From positions 1-34,896 of the forward strand of contig DYJH01000020.1 of assembly GCA_020723255.1 (NCBI GenBank): a stretch of DNA of 34,896 bases. The letters are read 5' to 3'. Within the stretch, counting starts at the first letter, position 1; each line of letters opens with the position of its first letter. This DNA comes from Desulfonema limicola (lineage in GTDB: Bacteria > Desulfobacterota > Desulfobacteria > Desulfobacterales > RPRI01). Shown piece by piece: positions 23,306 to 29,482 of this stretch. The notes below the pieces were generated by a model that made no database searches, was not told the DNA's origin, and worked only from the letters and a program-made list of their open reading frames with translations. A program made the position numbers and the translations under genes.

Positions 23306-23554
23306 TTAATCCCGCCCCAACAGTTCCTTTGCCTTCTCTATTTCCTCGAGCCTTGCGACATATTCGGTATGTTTTGAGCCGAACTGCAGCGCCTGAGTCA
23401 CGATACGGTCCGCTGGGAGTTTCCGTGTCGTCTGCAGAGGATCAAGGTCGTTTCGTAAAGAATTAATAAGACCATTGATTTGCAACTCAAGCTCTTTTGC
23501 TTCGCGTCTCAACATCGCCAGGCGTCCCTCAAATTTAATCCGTTCACTGTCCAT
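23306..23554 (-). CDS. Small coiled-coil protein upstream of terminase (Mu gp26-like position)
   Basis: 82 residues with GGAGGGG before the ATG. Nearly all helix ('IKFEGRLAMLRREAKELELQINGL', 'HTEYVARLEEIEKAKELLG'), with 'LRNDLDPLQ' in the middle. Small helical proteins of this kind precede the small terminase in many Mu-like phages (Mu gp26 position). Function unknown; no enzyme motif. Confidence 0.7.
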   Translation of the reverse strand: MDSERIKFEGRLAMLRREAKELELQINGLINSLRNDLDPLQTTRKLPADRIVTQALQFGSKHTEYVARLEEIEKAKELLGRD

Positions 23555-23581
23555 TATTCCCCTCCCGCTTGGATTCTCCCT

Positions 23582-23616
23582 AATTCCCCCTTAACAAAGG
23601 GGATACAGGGGGTTGT
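23582..23616. repeat. Family-A palindrome
   Basis: 'CCCCCTTAACAAAGGGGATACAGGGGG' between two late genes; it provides the last bases around the stop of the membrane protein gene. Confidence 0.8.
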
Positions 23617-23960
23617 TACTCCCCGCTTTTCTGATAAACTATTTCTTTTTTAACCCTGATCAACGGACAATACTGATTTTGTTTGATTTCTTCAGACAAC
23701 ACTGTGGATTGTTGCGTATTTAACATGACTACCTCGCGCAAATCTTTCGCTATGTCCGTAACCTGTTCACATAACTCCACATTGTTCTTGTACATTATTA
23801 CTACGGATTCAAATCGTTTTTGCTGGCCCACGTACAAAAGTAACGCCATGAGCCACGGGCCTATGATCAGCATAAATAGCAATCCCATAAATGGCCAGGC
23901 TGATAAAAGTTTTACTATTGCTGCGATGCTTGTTATCATTGATACCTGGTCTGGTGTCAT
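23616..23960 (-). CDS. Membrane protein with coiled coil, possible lysis accessory
   Basis: 114 residues with GGAG ribosome binding site. One strong transmembrane segment ('FMGLLFMLIIGPWLMALLLYVG', about residues 24-45) is followed by a long amphipathic helix ('VELCEQVTDIAKDLREVV'). Next to holin and endolysin, this topology suits an inner-membrane lysis factor such as an Rz-type spanin, but the helix is shorter than usual for a spanin and no outer-membrane partner is seen. A gene between holin and terminase in Mu-like phages often encodes such proteins. Confidence 0.6.
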   Translation of the reverse strand: MTPDQVSMITSIAAIVKLLSAWPFMGLLFMLIIGPWLMALLLYVGQQKRFESVVIMYKNNVELCEQVTDIAKDLREVVMLNTQQSTVLSEEIKQNQYCPLIRVKKEIVYQKSGE

Positions 23961-23992
23961 GGAATCTCCTTTTTTTACTTACGAGCTTCTTT

Positions 23993-24439
23993 TTATTTAT
24001 CCGTCCCTTTTAATTTACCGTATTGCCGTGCAGCCGTGTATCCCAGGTAGCCTGTGGTGAACGTCCACCACATCTCGGTTGGGACTGCATCAAAACCCGA
24101 TTTGACATTAGCGTAAAACACAGTCATGGCGGCGGGTGAAAATACGCCGACCGCCGGAGCGACAATGGTCAGCGCAAGGATTACTGCATAAAAAAGATAA
24201 AGGAAGCCAGGCCGCGCCCGGGATGTCCATTTGTCGGCGCTTGATGCTTCTGCAACCATGATTGACAGACGGGTAGTTTCAAGAGCAGCTTCAAGCTCCT
24301 GCGCCTTCATAAGCAGCTCAGCTTTTTTGTTGGGATCAACAATCGCCTCCCCCGTGATCGCCTCGCGGATGCTTTTAGCGAGCGTGCCTATCCCGGAAAT
24401 CGCCTGCCCGAAATCAACGTTTAATCCTGCCAGATTCAT
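23993..24439 (-). CDS. Holin, 3TM gene-transfer/phage holin family
   Basis: 148 residues with AAGGAG ribosome binding site. The N-terminal amphipathic helix ('AISGIGTLAKSIREAITGE') and 'KAELLMKAQELEAALE' precede 'ASSADKWTSRARPGFLYLFYAVILAL', the conserved 'W.sraRP' entry into the membrane of the DUF3154/holin 3TM family (PF11351). Hydrophobic segments at about 80-101 and 122-140 ('MWWTFTTGYLGYTAARQYG') complete it. It releases endolysin; adjacent to the M15 peptidase gene. Confidence 0.85.
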   Translation of the reverse strand: MNLAGLNVDFGQAISGIGTLAKSIREAITGEAIVDPNKKAELLMKAQELEAALETTRLSIMVAEASSADKWTSRARPGFLYLFYAVILALTIVAPAVGVFSPAAMTVFYANVKSGFDAVPTEMWWTFTTGYLGYTAARQYGKLKGTDK

Positions 24440-24480
24440 TTTTGCGTTCTCCTTACGCCTTTAACCTTGCGCCTTGAGCC

Positions 24481-24620
24481 CTTCCCCTTTTAACAAGGGG
24501 CCATCCTCCCCCTTAAATTCCCCCCTTTAAAAGGGGAACCCTCCCTTCAAATTCCCACCTTTAAAAGGGGAACCCTCCCTTCAAATTCCCCCTTTATCAA
24601 AGGGGGGCAGGGGGGATTTC
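24481..24620. repeat. Cluster of family-A palindromes with 34-bp tandem unit
   Basis: About 140 bases made of family-A pieces. 'AAATTCCC.CCTTTAAAAGGGGAACCCTCCCTTC' repeats with a 34-bp period at 24515, 24549 and 24583. It fills the gap between endolysin and holin genes; ORF 24547-24936 is a shadow running through it. Confidence 0.9.
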
Positions 24621-24622
24621 TT

Positions 24623-25081
24623 TCACGCCGTAACCGGCGGAATCTCGTATTTGTTGCCGTCAAATGTCGGGTATTCGATAGTTTTTTCCGCAACATCATC
24701 ATTCTGAAAATGCGGATAGTCCGCCGGGCTTTTCCAGCTTCCGCCCCATGTGAGTCCGGCAGATTCGCCGATTTTGCCCGCTTCTTCATAATCCGGGATC
24801 TGGTCTTCGTTAACATCGGCTTTGATATTCCAGCATGGTTTGCCGTCTTGCAAAATTGCAATATCGAACGCTGTGCGTTTCGTATGCCGGGAATGTTTTG
24901 TCCATGTAATGATTTTACCGGGTTTTGTTCTGCCAAGTTTATACAAAGCGTCCTGCTCTTCCTGGGATCTGTATGTGCATGTGATCATAAAAGGGATACC
25001 GGCCTCATGCATTTTGGCGGCAAATTCGATATATTTTTTTTGAGTGCCTGGTGTGAGATCTTCAATTTTTCGGGATGGCAT
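24623..25081 (-). CDS. M15-family peptidase endolysin
   Basis: 152 residues with GAGG before the ATG. 'PFMITCTYRSQEEQDALYKLGRT' and the zinc motif 'SRHTKRTAFDI' (SxHxxGxAxD with Gly replaced by Arg; His66, Asp73) plus 'DYPHFQ' (His124) mark an L-alanyl-D-glutamate or D-Ala-D-Ala peptidase of the VanY/T5-endolysin type. It cleaves the peptide of peptidoglycan at lysis. No signal peptide, so release depends on the holin downstream. First gene after the terminator at 25244, so it starts the late operon. Confidence 0.9.
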   Translation of the reverse strand: MPSRKIEDLTPGTQKKYIEFAAKMHEAGIPFMITCTYRSQEEQDALYKLGRTKPGKIITWTKHSRHTKRTAFDIAILQDGKPCWNIKADVNEDQIPDYEEAGKIGESAGLTWGGSWKSPADYPHFQNDDVAEKTIEYPTFDGNKYEIPPVTA

Positions 25082-25243
25082 TTATAACCTCTTATTATTC
25101 CCCCTTAACAAAGGGGGATAAAGGGGGTTGTTTTTATGGTCGGCGGGTGCCCTTATTCACCCGCCGACCGGCCATTTGGCCTCATCAGTTCCTTTTGCCA
25201 CAAAGTGGCTCCTGATTTAATCAAATGAAAAACAACTGGTTAC
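25082..25243. other. Putative late promoter region with inverted repeats
   Basis: Between the middle terminator and the endolysin gene. It holds a family-A palindrome (25097-25131), a perfect 11-bp hairpin 'GTCGGCGGGTG...CACCCGCCGAC' (25139-25168) without a T run, a 'GCCAC..GTGGC' stem near 25200, and on the minus strand 'TTGTAA' 17 bp from 'GATTAA', a weak promoter match. Mu late genes need an activator protein, so a weak -35 would not be surprising. No gene of useful length is seen. Confidence 0.4.
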
Positions 25244-25287
25244 AAAATAAAAAAAGCGGATGCCGGTCACTCAGGACCAACATCCGC
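25244..25287 (-). terminator. Intrinsic terminator of the middle operon
   Basis: On the minus strand 'GCGGATG tt GGTC ctgagt GACC gg CATCCGC' forms an 11-bp two-part stem (one internal mismatch) followed by 'TTTTTTTATTTT'. It lies 58 bases after the last middle gene and is the best terminator in the window. Confidence 0.85.
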
Positions 25288-25344
25288 TCAGGGATGATAA
25301 ACACGCCTCCCTTTTTCAAGGGACCCCGCTCAGGGGGACGTCGC

Positions 25345-25578
25345 TCAGGAAACGGCGTTTAGATTTTCCGCAACTATACCAGATGTTGTGGCTTTGTCAA
25401 TAATTTTATCAAGCGATTGGGCATTAATATATCGAATTTTGCCACGGCATTTTTTACTTTTACATTGAAATCTTAACTGGCCTTTAGTGGAAAGATATTC
25501 ATCGCAACCCATTAAAAATTCACCGCATACCGGGCATCGGATAATTATCTCATCGATATTTTTATGCTCAACAACCAT
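25345..25578 (-). CDS. Small zinc-ribbon protein, Com-like
   Basis: 77 residues, start overlapping the upstream stop (TAATG). 'IIIRCPVCGEFLMGCDEYLSTKGQLRFQCKSKKCRGKIRYI' has CxxC and CxxxxC pairs as in a zinc ribbon. Mu Com is a zinc-finger mRNA-binding activator of mom translation with a similar size and 'RC..C' start, so a Com-like role is possible. It is the last gene before the terminator; the only modification gene (Dam) is far away. Resemblance is by motif and size only. Confidence 0.65.
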   Translation of the reverse strand: MVVEHKNIDEIIIRCPVCGEFLMGCDEYLSTKGQLRFQCKSKKCRGKIRYINAQSLDKIIDKATTSGIVAENLNAVS

Positions 25579-26036
25579 TATTCTGAATCCTCTTCATCCG
25601 GTATTGCGTTTATTCCAATGATATCAAACTGTAAATTGTACTCCCATTCCATATCTTGTTTTTCCTCAAAAACAGCTCGATCCGCTTCCGGCAGAATCTC
25701 TCTAAGCGCTTCATATATTTTCTTTGCATGTTCTCTTGAGAAGATATGTTCGGGTAAAAACATTTCTATTCTAAAACGAAGGCCTCCGTCAGCTTCGGTG
25801 CCCGGGCAAATAACTTCAGACTCTGACAGTACCGTGTAAGCATTGTGTGGCAACAAGCTATTTATTCGGTAGCGCAATTCTTCTTTTGTCATTTTTTTCT
25901 GGGTTCCGGCTTTCCCTACATGCCGGTTTTGTGATATCGGTGAATAATGCTTGCACGCATCTCCCGTGCAGACACAAATGTCGGCAGGACATCCGTCTGT
26001 AAACAAAAACCTGCATTGATCTGCCCTGATCTTCAT
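25578..26036 (-). CDS. Cys-rich hypothetical protein of the middle operon
   Basis: About 152 residues from ATG 26036, preferred over the in-frame TTG at 26039 because AGGAGG is then seven bases away. The N terminus has a Cys cluster ('CRFLFTDGCPADICVCTGDAC', about residues 7-27) suited to metal binding, followed by a helical/beta part ('MTKEELRYRINSLLPHNAYTVLSESEV', 'HAKKIYEALREILPEADRAVF') and an acidic tail. Family not recognised. Coupled to the Com-like gene. Confidence 0.65.
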   Translation of the reverse strand: MKIRADQCRFLFTDGCPADICVCTGDACKHYSPISQNRHVGKAGTQKKMTKEELRYRINSLLPHNAYTVLSESEVICPGTEADGGLRFRIEMFLPEHIFSREHAKKIYEALREILPEADRAVFEEKQDMEWEYNLQFDIIGINAIPDEEDSE

Positions 26037-26087
26037 CAAAACACCTCCTTTTACTTATGAATGAATTTCATTTCGCCGAGAATGTTT

Positions 26088-26336
26088 TTATCCTCCAATC
26101 TCCGTGGCGATCTCAATTGCATTATCAACCCTCTCCCGGAGATCCAGCATCCACATTTCGAGATCATTATATGGCGGCGCCAGGGAGTTGGCGCTTCCGC
26201 CCATCAGAAAGAATATTGCGCCGAGCTGGCCCTGGAGACGGTAAAGAATATTAAGCATGTCCTCTCGTTTTTCGAAAAAGGTTTTTTCGCTCCGGCCTTC
26301 GGGGTCAACGATTCTTATTGCTTTTTTATCAGACAT
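26088..26336 (-). CDS. Hypothetical helical protein
   Basis: 82 residues with a strong ribosome binding site (GGAGGTGACCC before ATG). Helical, with 'FEKREDMLNILYRLQGQLGAIFFLMGG' and 'LRERVDNAIEIATEIGG'. No motif recognised. Starts seven bases inside the end of the upstream BRO-N/Rha gene region, so it is translated from the same middle transcript. Confidence 0.6.
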   Translation of the reverse strand: MSDKKAIRIVDPEGRSEKTFFEKREDMLNILYRLQGQLGAIFFLMGGSANSLAPPYNDLEMWMLDLRERVDNAIEIATEIGG

Positions 26337-27468
26337 GGGTCACCTCCTGATTTACAACCCCCTGGCCCCCTTTGTTAAGGGGGAATCCTGGGCCGGATAC
26401 TCCGAATAGGCTATTAAGATTATCAAGATCCTTCTTTGCCTGCTTGTTTGCTATTACCGGAGAAAAGCTGATGCCGATTTCCCTGAGAAGCCGTTCGATG
26501 GCCTGGATTTTTTCTTTGCCGATACCGAAAATAGCGGCGCAATCGGCTTGTGTGGCATATGCCCGGCGCAGGCGGCAAAGCTTTGCAAGCCCGTCCATGT
26601 CCATCCCCAGAGCATTTAATTGCTTGCCGAGATCAATGCCTTTATAGATCAGGTTGCGCGGATCGGGCAGGGCAAGCTGGGTGCGGAGTTTCTGCTCTAT
26701 GCCTGCATAGGCTTGTTTTTTGAGAGCTTCTTCCATTTTGTTGAAAGCGTCTATGTATGCCAGCTTGAATTCGGTCGCCCGCGGGCCGGTAAAGCCCATA
26801 GCAAGAAAGGTAAAACCGTCACGGGTGATCTGGTACATGGGCCGCATTTCGCCTTTTGCGTCCCGATAATCAACGGCAGCAAAATTTCTTGCGTTAAAAT
26901 CTTCAGGCGTATCAAGGGTTTTGATCGCTTTCAGAACATCAAAATGATTTTTCCCGAAAGCCGTTGCGATTGCAAGGCTGGTTGTGATCGGCCTGGTGCC
27001 TATAATGGCTACGACCGGTTTCAGAGATGCAAAATCTTGCGTCTCTACGGGATGAACCGGCTCTGCAGAGATTAAATCCCCCCCGCCCCCCTTTAGTAAA
27101 GGGGGAACGGGGGATTTAAGGGAATCCGATTCTGCGCCGATAACGAGTTGATTTGTGATGAATTTGCGGAATGCTTTCTTGTCGGGATAATCGGATACGA
27201 TAATAATGGAATACGCTCCCGATCTGTTTACCAATACCCGGTTAAATTCAAAATCTATCACATCATGCTTGAATTTGTCTATCCTGATTTCGTCATCATC
27301 TAAAATAGAAACAGCATCGTTTGTTTTCAAATCCAAAACCTCGCAGATATCCGAGGCGAGCCACCAGGGCTCACCCTCTTTGTCTATGACAATGCGGACA
27401 AGATGTTCCTTGAAATACTTTAAGATTGGATCGGAATAGGTGTGACTGTTGACGTGTTCTTTACTCAT
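26329..27468 (-). CDS. BRO-N/Rha-domain fusion regulator
   Basis: 379 residues, AGGAGG seven bases before ATG. Residues about 10-110 are a BRO-N antirepressor domain ('VRIVIDKEGEPWWLASDICEVLDL'). Residues 150-250 are a Rha/pRha domain ('HFDVLKAIKTL', 'MYQITRDGFTFLAMGFTGPRATEFKLAYIDAFNKME'). Residues about 270-350 form a helical C terminus. Between domains lies a linker 'SPVPPLLKGGGGDLISAE' translated from a family-A palindrome plus 'TQDFASL' from a family-G one, and the last ~20 residues also come from a palindrome. Such proteins act in phage lysis-lysogeny control or anti-repression. First gene after the middle promoter. Confidence 0.85.
   Translation of the reverse strand: MSKEHVNSHTYSDPILKYFKEHLVRIVIDKEGEPWWLASDICEVLDLKTNDAVSILDDDEIRIDKFKHDVIDFEFNRVLVNRSGAYSIIIVSDYPDKKAFRKFITNQLVIGAESDSLKSPVPPLLKGGGGDLISAEPVHPVETQDFASLKPVVAIIGTRPITTSLAIATAFGKNHFDVLKAIKTLDTPEDFNARNFAAVDYRDAKGEMRPMYQITRDGFTFLAMGFTGPRATEFKLAYIDAFNKMEEALKKQAYAGIEQKLRTQLALPDPRNLIYKGIDLGKQLNALGMDMDGLAKLCRLRRAYATQADCAAIFGIGKEKIQAIERLLREIGISFSPVIANKQAKKDLDNLNSLFGVSGPGFPLNKGGQGVVNQEVTHV
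26355..26388. repeat. Family-A palindrome at the Rha gene 3' end
   Basis: 'CCCCCTGGCCCCCTTTGTTAAGGGGG' read through as C-terminal residues 'GFPLNKGGQGVVN'. Confidence 0.85.
27022..27118. repeat. Family-G and family-A palindromes inside the Rha gene
   Basis: 'AGAGATGCAAAATCTTGCGTCTCT' (family G, about 27024-27047) and 'CCCCCTTTAGTAAAGGGGG' with flanks (27074-27118) encode the linker between BRO-N and Rha domains. The two families are also adjacent in the transposase linker. Confidence 0.85.
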
Positions 27469-27478
27469 TTTGTGCCTC

Positions 27479-27538
27479 CTGAGAATTTAGTAGTTTCGTC
27501 GCATTTATGAGGCGACGGGTCTCAACTACCGTTCTCAG
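27479..27538 (-). ncRNA. Structured leader RNA upstream of the Rha gene
   Basis: On the minus strand three nested stems lie within 60 bases: 'CTGAGAA/TTCTCAG' (7 bp), 'GTAGTT/AACTAC' (6 bp) and 'GTCGC/GCGAC' (5 bp), with asymmetric internal loops (2x4 and 7x2) and a 9-base loop. The 3' arm abuts the ribosome binding site ('TTCTCAGGAGG'), so folding could mask it. The 7-bp outer stem and 'CCTCATAAA' loop slightly recall tRNA-Met, but D and T arms are absent. Likely cis-acting control of Rha translation. Confidence 0.55.
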
Positions 27539-27676
27539 ACGGCTGGGCTTATTCACCTTTCGGTTGTTGTATTCGGCCCTATTGACCCGCCAGAAATGCG
27601 GAATTACCCTGATTTTAGGCACAAAAAAACCGCTTCTGTCGGGGCGGAATAGGCCGCTGAGAATAATAGTGCCTAT

Positions 27677-27706
27677 ATAATAATTCAGGGTGTTTATGTT
27701 TGTCAA
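27677..27706 (-). promoter_or_regulatory. Sigma-70-type promoter for the middle operon
   Basis: 'TTGACA' (27701-27706) and 'TATTAT' (27677-27682) separated by 18 bp on the minus strand. Its leader of about 200 nt contains mutually exclusive short stems (GCGG/CCGC at 27654-27657, 27644-27647 and 27630-27633) followed by seven Ts, then the structured leader. A consensus -35 means host RNA polymerase suffices unless a repressor acts. Confidence 0.7.
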
Positions 27707-27763
27707 GGAATTTTTCATGAAACTTCTTGATTTGTTAATTGTCTTCGTGTTAAAAAGATCATT

Positions 27764-28186
27764 ATGTTTACTGCAATTAAAAATACCGGCGATTCTAATC
27801 CCGGCCGCAGATATGCGCTTGAGCTTGAATACACGGTTAAGCTCACGGGGTTTTTTCTGTTTATTCTTCCCACAATGTTTTACCGGGTACTCTGGCATAC
27901 ATGGCGAAGCCGCAGGGAAATGGAACTTATTCGCACGTCTATGGACGTGTGCATAGAGGCTTGTGAGTCCGCCAAATGTGTTAACAATTACTATCCTCTT
28001 GTCAGCCGCATCCGTGACAATTTTCTTAAAGTGCTTGATATCGTTTCCCAAACACCTGCCCTGCGCATACTCAAACCTTATGTCCGGGAGCATGTTGCTC
28101 TCTGGGATGATCTGGCAGAGGATTGCATGATATCCGGTGACGATGAATTCCGCAGCCTTATCAACAAAATCGCCGCCAATGCCTGA
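27764..28186 (+). CDS. Membrane protein paired with RelE-type toxin (putative antitoxin)
   Basis: 140 residues, on the plus strand against all phage genes. A single transmembrane segment (about 28-45, 'LTGFFLFILPTMFYRVLW') is followed by a soluble helical part ('MDVCIEACESAKCVNNYYPLVSRIRDNFLKVLDIV') ending 'FRSLINKIAANA', which resembles helical antitoxin ends. The stop overlaps the toxin start as TGATG, so the two are coupled. An antitoxin with a membrane anchor is unusual. The first ATG has only a weak AAGA before it; a shorter soluble form might start at an internal ATG. The 251-aa minus ORF 27461-28216 is mostly a shadow of it. Confidence 0.55.
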   Translation: MFTAIKNTGDSNPGRRYALELEYTVKLTGFFLFILPTMFYRVLWHTWRSRREMELIRTSMDVCIEACESAKCVNNYYPLVSRIRDNFLKVLDIVSQTPALRILKPYVREHVALWDDLAEDCMISGDDEFRSLINKIAANA

Positions 28187-28533
28187 TGACATATATTGTC
28201 CAATACACCCGGTCATTTAACGCCAGCCTCAAAAAGATAACCGGTAAATTTCCCAAAAGCGAAGAAGGCGTTAAAAAGACGATCAGCCTTCTTGCCAACA
28301 ATCCGGATCAGGGCGATAGATATCCCGGATTCGGAGATAATTCCGTGCGCAAGCTGCGACTCCCTTTGCCCGAATATCACATCAGTAAAAGCAGCGGCCT
28401 GCGATTGATCTTCCTTGTAACGATTGATAAAATCATTCCTCTTCATATTTATTACAAACCTCAATTCCGCTCGGAACGCACTGTCCGAGAAGAAATCAAA
28501 ACGGCTCTGAAAGAGATTCTGTCGGAACTTTAA
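28186..28533 (+). CDS. RelE/ParE-type toxin-like protein
   Basis: 115 residues. 'YIVQYTRSFNASLKKI', 'ISLLANNPDQGDRYPGFGDNSVRKLRLPLPEYHISKSSGLRLIFLV' and 'KIIPLHIYYKPQ' follow the RelE/ParE/HigB superfamily layout (F...L.kl..., nP..G..i.g....kLR......ksgGlRliy...., I.l..iY.k). RelE members cleave mRNA at the ribosome; ParE members act on gyrase. The C-terminal helix 'REEIKTALKEIL' is longer than in minimal RelE. Coupled to the upstream membrane protein. Confidence 0.75.
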   Translation: MTYIVQYTRSFNASLKKITGKFPKSEEGVKKTISLLANNPDQGDRYPGFGDNSVRKLRLPLPEYHISKSSGLRLIFLVTIDKIIPLHIYYKPQFRSERTVREEIKTALKEILSEL

Positions 28534-28540
28534 TCTCTTT

Positions 28541-28570
28541 CTGGATTCCGGCCTGCGCCGGAATGACGGG
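28541..28570. repeat. Family-C palindrome between convergent genes
   Basis: 'GGATTCCGGCCTGCGCCGGAATGACGG', just where the plus-strand toxin and the minus-strand early operon meet; it may serve as a bidirectional transcription block. Confidence 0.8.
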
Positions 28571-28792
28571 TTATTTATGTTCCGAAAAATATTCATTCAA
28601 TATTGCAGCCCAAACACTCAGCTCTCTGATCCGTGTCTCCGTAGGCGCTCCGGGCACAGCTATCGTGAGTCGCGTTTCTACCTCTATGTCTGTTCTCCAC
28701 GTATTTTTGATCGTTTTAAACAACCAGCGCCATGATGCGCCTGTGACGGCGCCCAGGAAGAAAGTCATCAATGTTTTGATTGAATCATCCAT
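28571..28792 (-). CDS. Small membrane protein, end of early operon
   Basis: 73 residues from ATG 28792; the tracked start runs through a palindrome. A hydrophobic N terminus ('KTLMTFFLGAVTGASWRWLF') looks like one membrane helix, followed by 'DIEVETRLTIAVPGAPTETRIRELSVWAAILNEYF'. The only ribosome-binding-like sequence is the 'GGTGAGGG' of a family-B repeat. Family unknown. Confidence 0.55.
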   Translation of the reverse strand: MDDSIKTLMTFFLGAVTGASWRWLFKTIKNTWRTDIEVETRLTIAVPGAPTETRIRELSVWAAILNEYFSEHK

Positions 28793-28794
28793 AG

Positions 28795-28833
28795 CCCTCA
28801 CCCCGGCCCTCTCCCCGAACGGGAGGGGGAGAG
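28795..28833. repeat. Family-B palindrome at a start codon
   Basis: 'CCCTCACCCCGGCCCTCTCCCCGAACGGGAGGGGGAG' ending two bases before the ATG at 28792. Confidence 0.85.
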
Positions 28834-28868
28834 ATTTTTGTTTTTTCTCCCTGAACGTGAGAGAGAGA

Positions 28869-29120
28869 TCATATTGCCGGCCCCGGCAAAGTGATAGTGT
28901 TTTCCGACAGCACTGTAACCACACAGAACCTATCGACCTTTAAAAATATTCTTCTGTCTTTGTGCCAGTACAGGGCCAGTATTTTGCATTCTCGCCCTCT
29001 CGGCGTATATAAAACCCTGCGATTCTGCACCATGATGCATTCGCTGATTAATTTTGTTGCATCAGCCGGCGGATTATCGTCAACCCGTTTCCGCCACTGC
29101 TCAATCGCATGTTTTGTCAT
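28869..29120 (-). CDS. Small early protein of unknown function
   Basis: About 83 residues from ATG 29120 (TTG 29135 is the tracked start; neither has a Shine-Dalgarno). 'MTKHAIEQWRKRVDD' followed by 'LYTPRGRECKILALYWHKDRRIFLKVD' suggests a compact alpha/beta fold like the small phage proteins with a 'HA..R...R' start. No known function. Confidence 0.55.
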   Translation of the reverse strand: MTKHAIEQWRKRVDDNPPADATKLISECIMVQNRRVLYTPRGRECKILALYWHKDRRIFLKVDRFCVVTVLSENTITLPGPAI

Positions 29121-29131
29121 CAGGATTTTGT

Positions 29132-29413
29132 TCAAATTTTTTTACCAATCAGATCCGTTAGTTTTGCAATTCCCTGACGTTTTTTGAATTCTGCCAGGGT
29201 TATGTTTTCGCTATCCGAATCCCCCCCGCCCCCCTTTGCCAAAGGGGGGTAGGGGGGATTTGCATTTGACAAAGGGGGAATGGAGGATGGAAAATATTTA
29301 TCCAGGATCATTTTATAGGTGTCTTGCTTATGTTTGATCCTGCACTGACACCACCAGAACAAATCAATCAGAATTACTGCCACAGCGATTGCAAGTACGA
29401 TTATAGTTCTCAT
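29132..29413 (-). CDS. Membrane-anchored small protein with repeat-encoded linker
   Basis: 93 residues from ATG 29413 with GGAGG seven bases before it; the longer tracked start lies in another palindrome. Residues 3-21 are a transmembrane helix ('TIIVLAIAVAVILIDLFWW'). Residues about 44-67 ('SIPPLSNANPPYPPLAKGGGG') come from family-A repeats. The C terminus 'ITLAEFKKRQGIAKLTDLIGKK' is helical. Function unknown. Confidence 0.6.
   Translation of the reverse strand: MRTIIVLAIAVAVILIDLFWWCQCRIKHKQDTYKMILDKYFPSSIPPLSNANPPYPPLAKGGGGDSDSENITLAEFKKRQGIAKLTDLIGKKI
29218..29282. repeat. Tandem family-A palindromes in a coding region
   Basis: 'CCCCCCTTTGCCAAAGGGGGG' plus a second half-copy, in frame in the membrane-anchored protein. 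Confidence 0.85.
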
Positions 29414-29428
29414 TTTTTGCCCTCCTAT

Positions 29429-29478
29429 GCGGCGGGGTGTAAAACCCCGCCGTACGGGCACGATGCTTCGTGCCCCTG
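29429..29478. repeat. Family-E double hairpin
   Basis: 'GGCGGGGTgtaaAACCCCGCC' followed by 'GGGCACGAtgctTCGTGCCC': two adjacent perfect hairpins filling the gap between two early genes. Confidence 0.85.
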
Positions 29479-29482
29479 CGGT

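Noticed and set aside
24547-24936. 129-aa minus-strand ORF overlapping the endolysin
   Set aside because: Out of frame with the endolysin and ending in a tandem repeat; its sequence has no motif and the endolysin frame is certain.
25139-25168. 11-bp perfect hairpin as a terminator
   Set aside because: No T run on either strand; more likely another REP-like palindrome.
27479-27538. Possible tRNA (7-bp outer stem, CAT in a loop)
   Set aside because: The anticodon-like loop has 9 bases, no T arm or D arm can be drawn, and no CCA-like end follows; a regulatory leader fits better.
27461-28216. 251-aa minus-strand ORF across the toxin region
   Set aside because: Most of it is antisense to the better supported plus-strand membrane protein; its last 50 residues cover the promoter leader and the structured RNA, and no ribosome binding site supports a shorter start.
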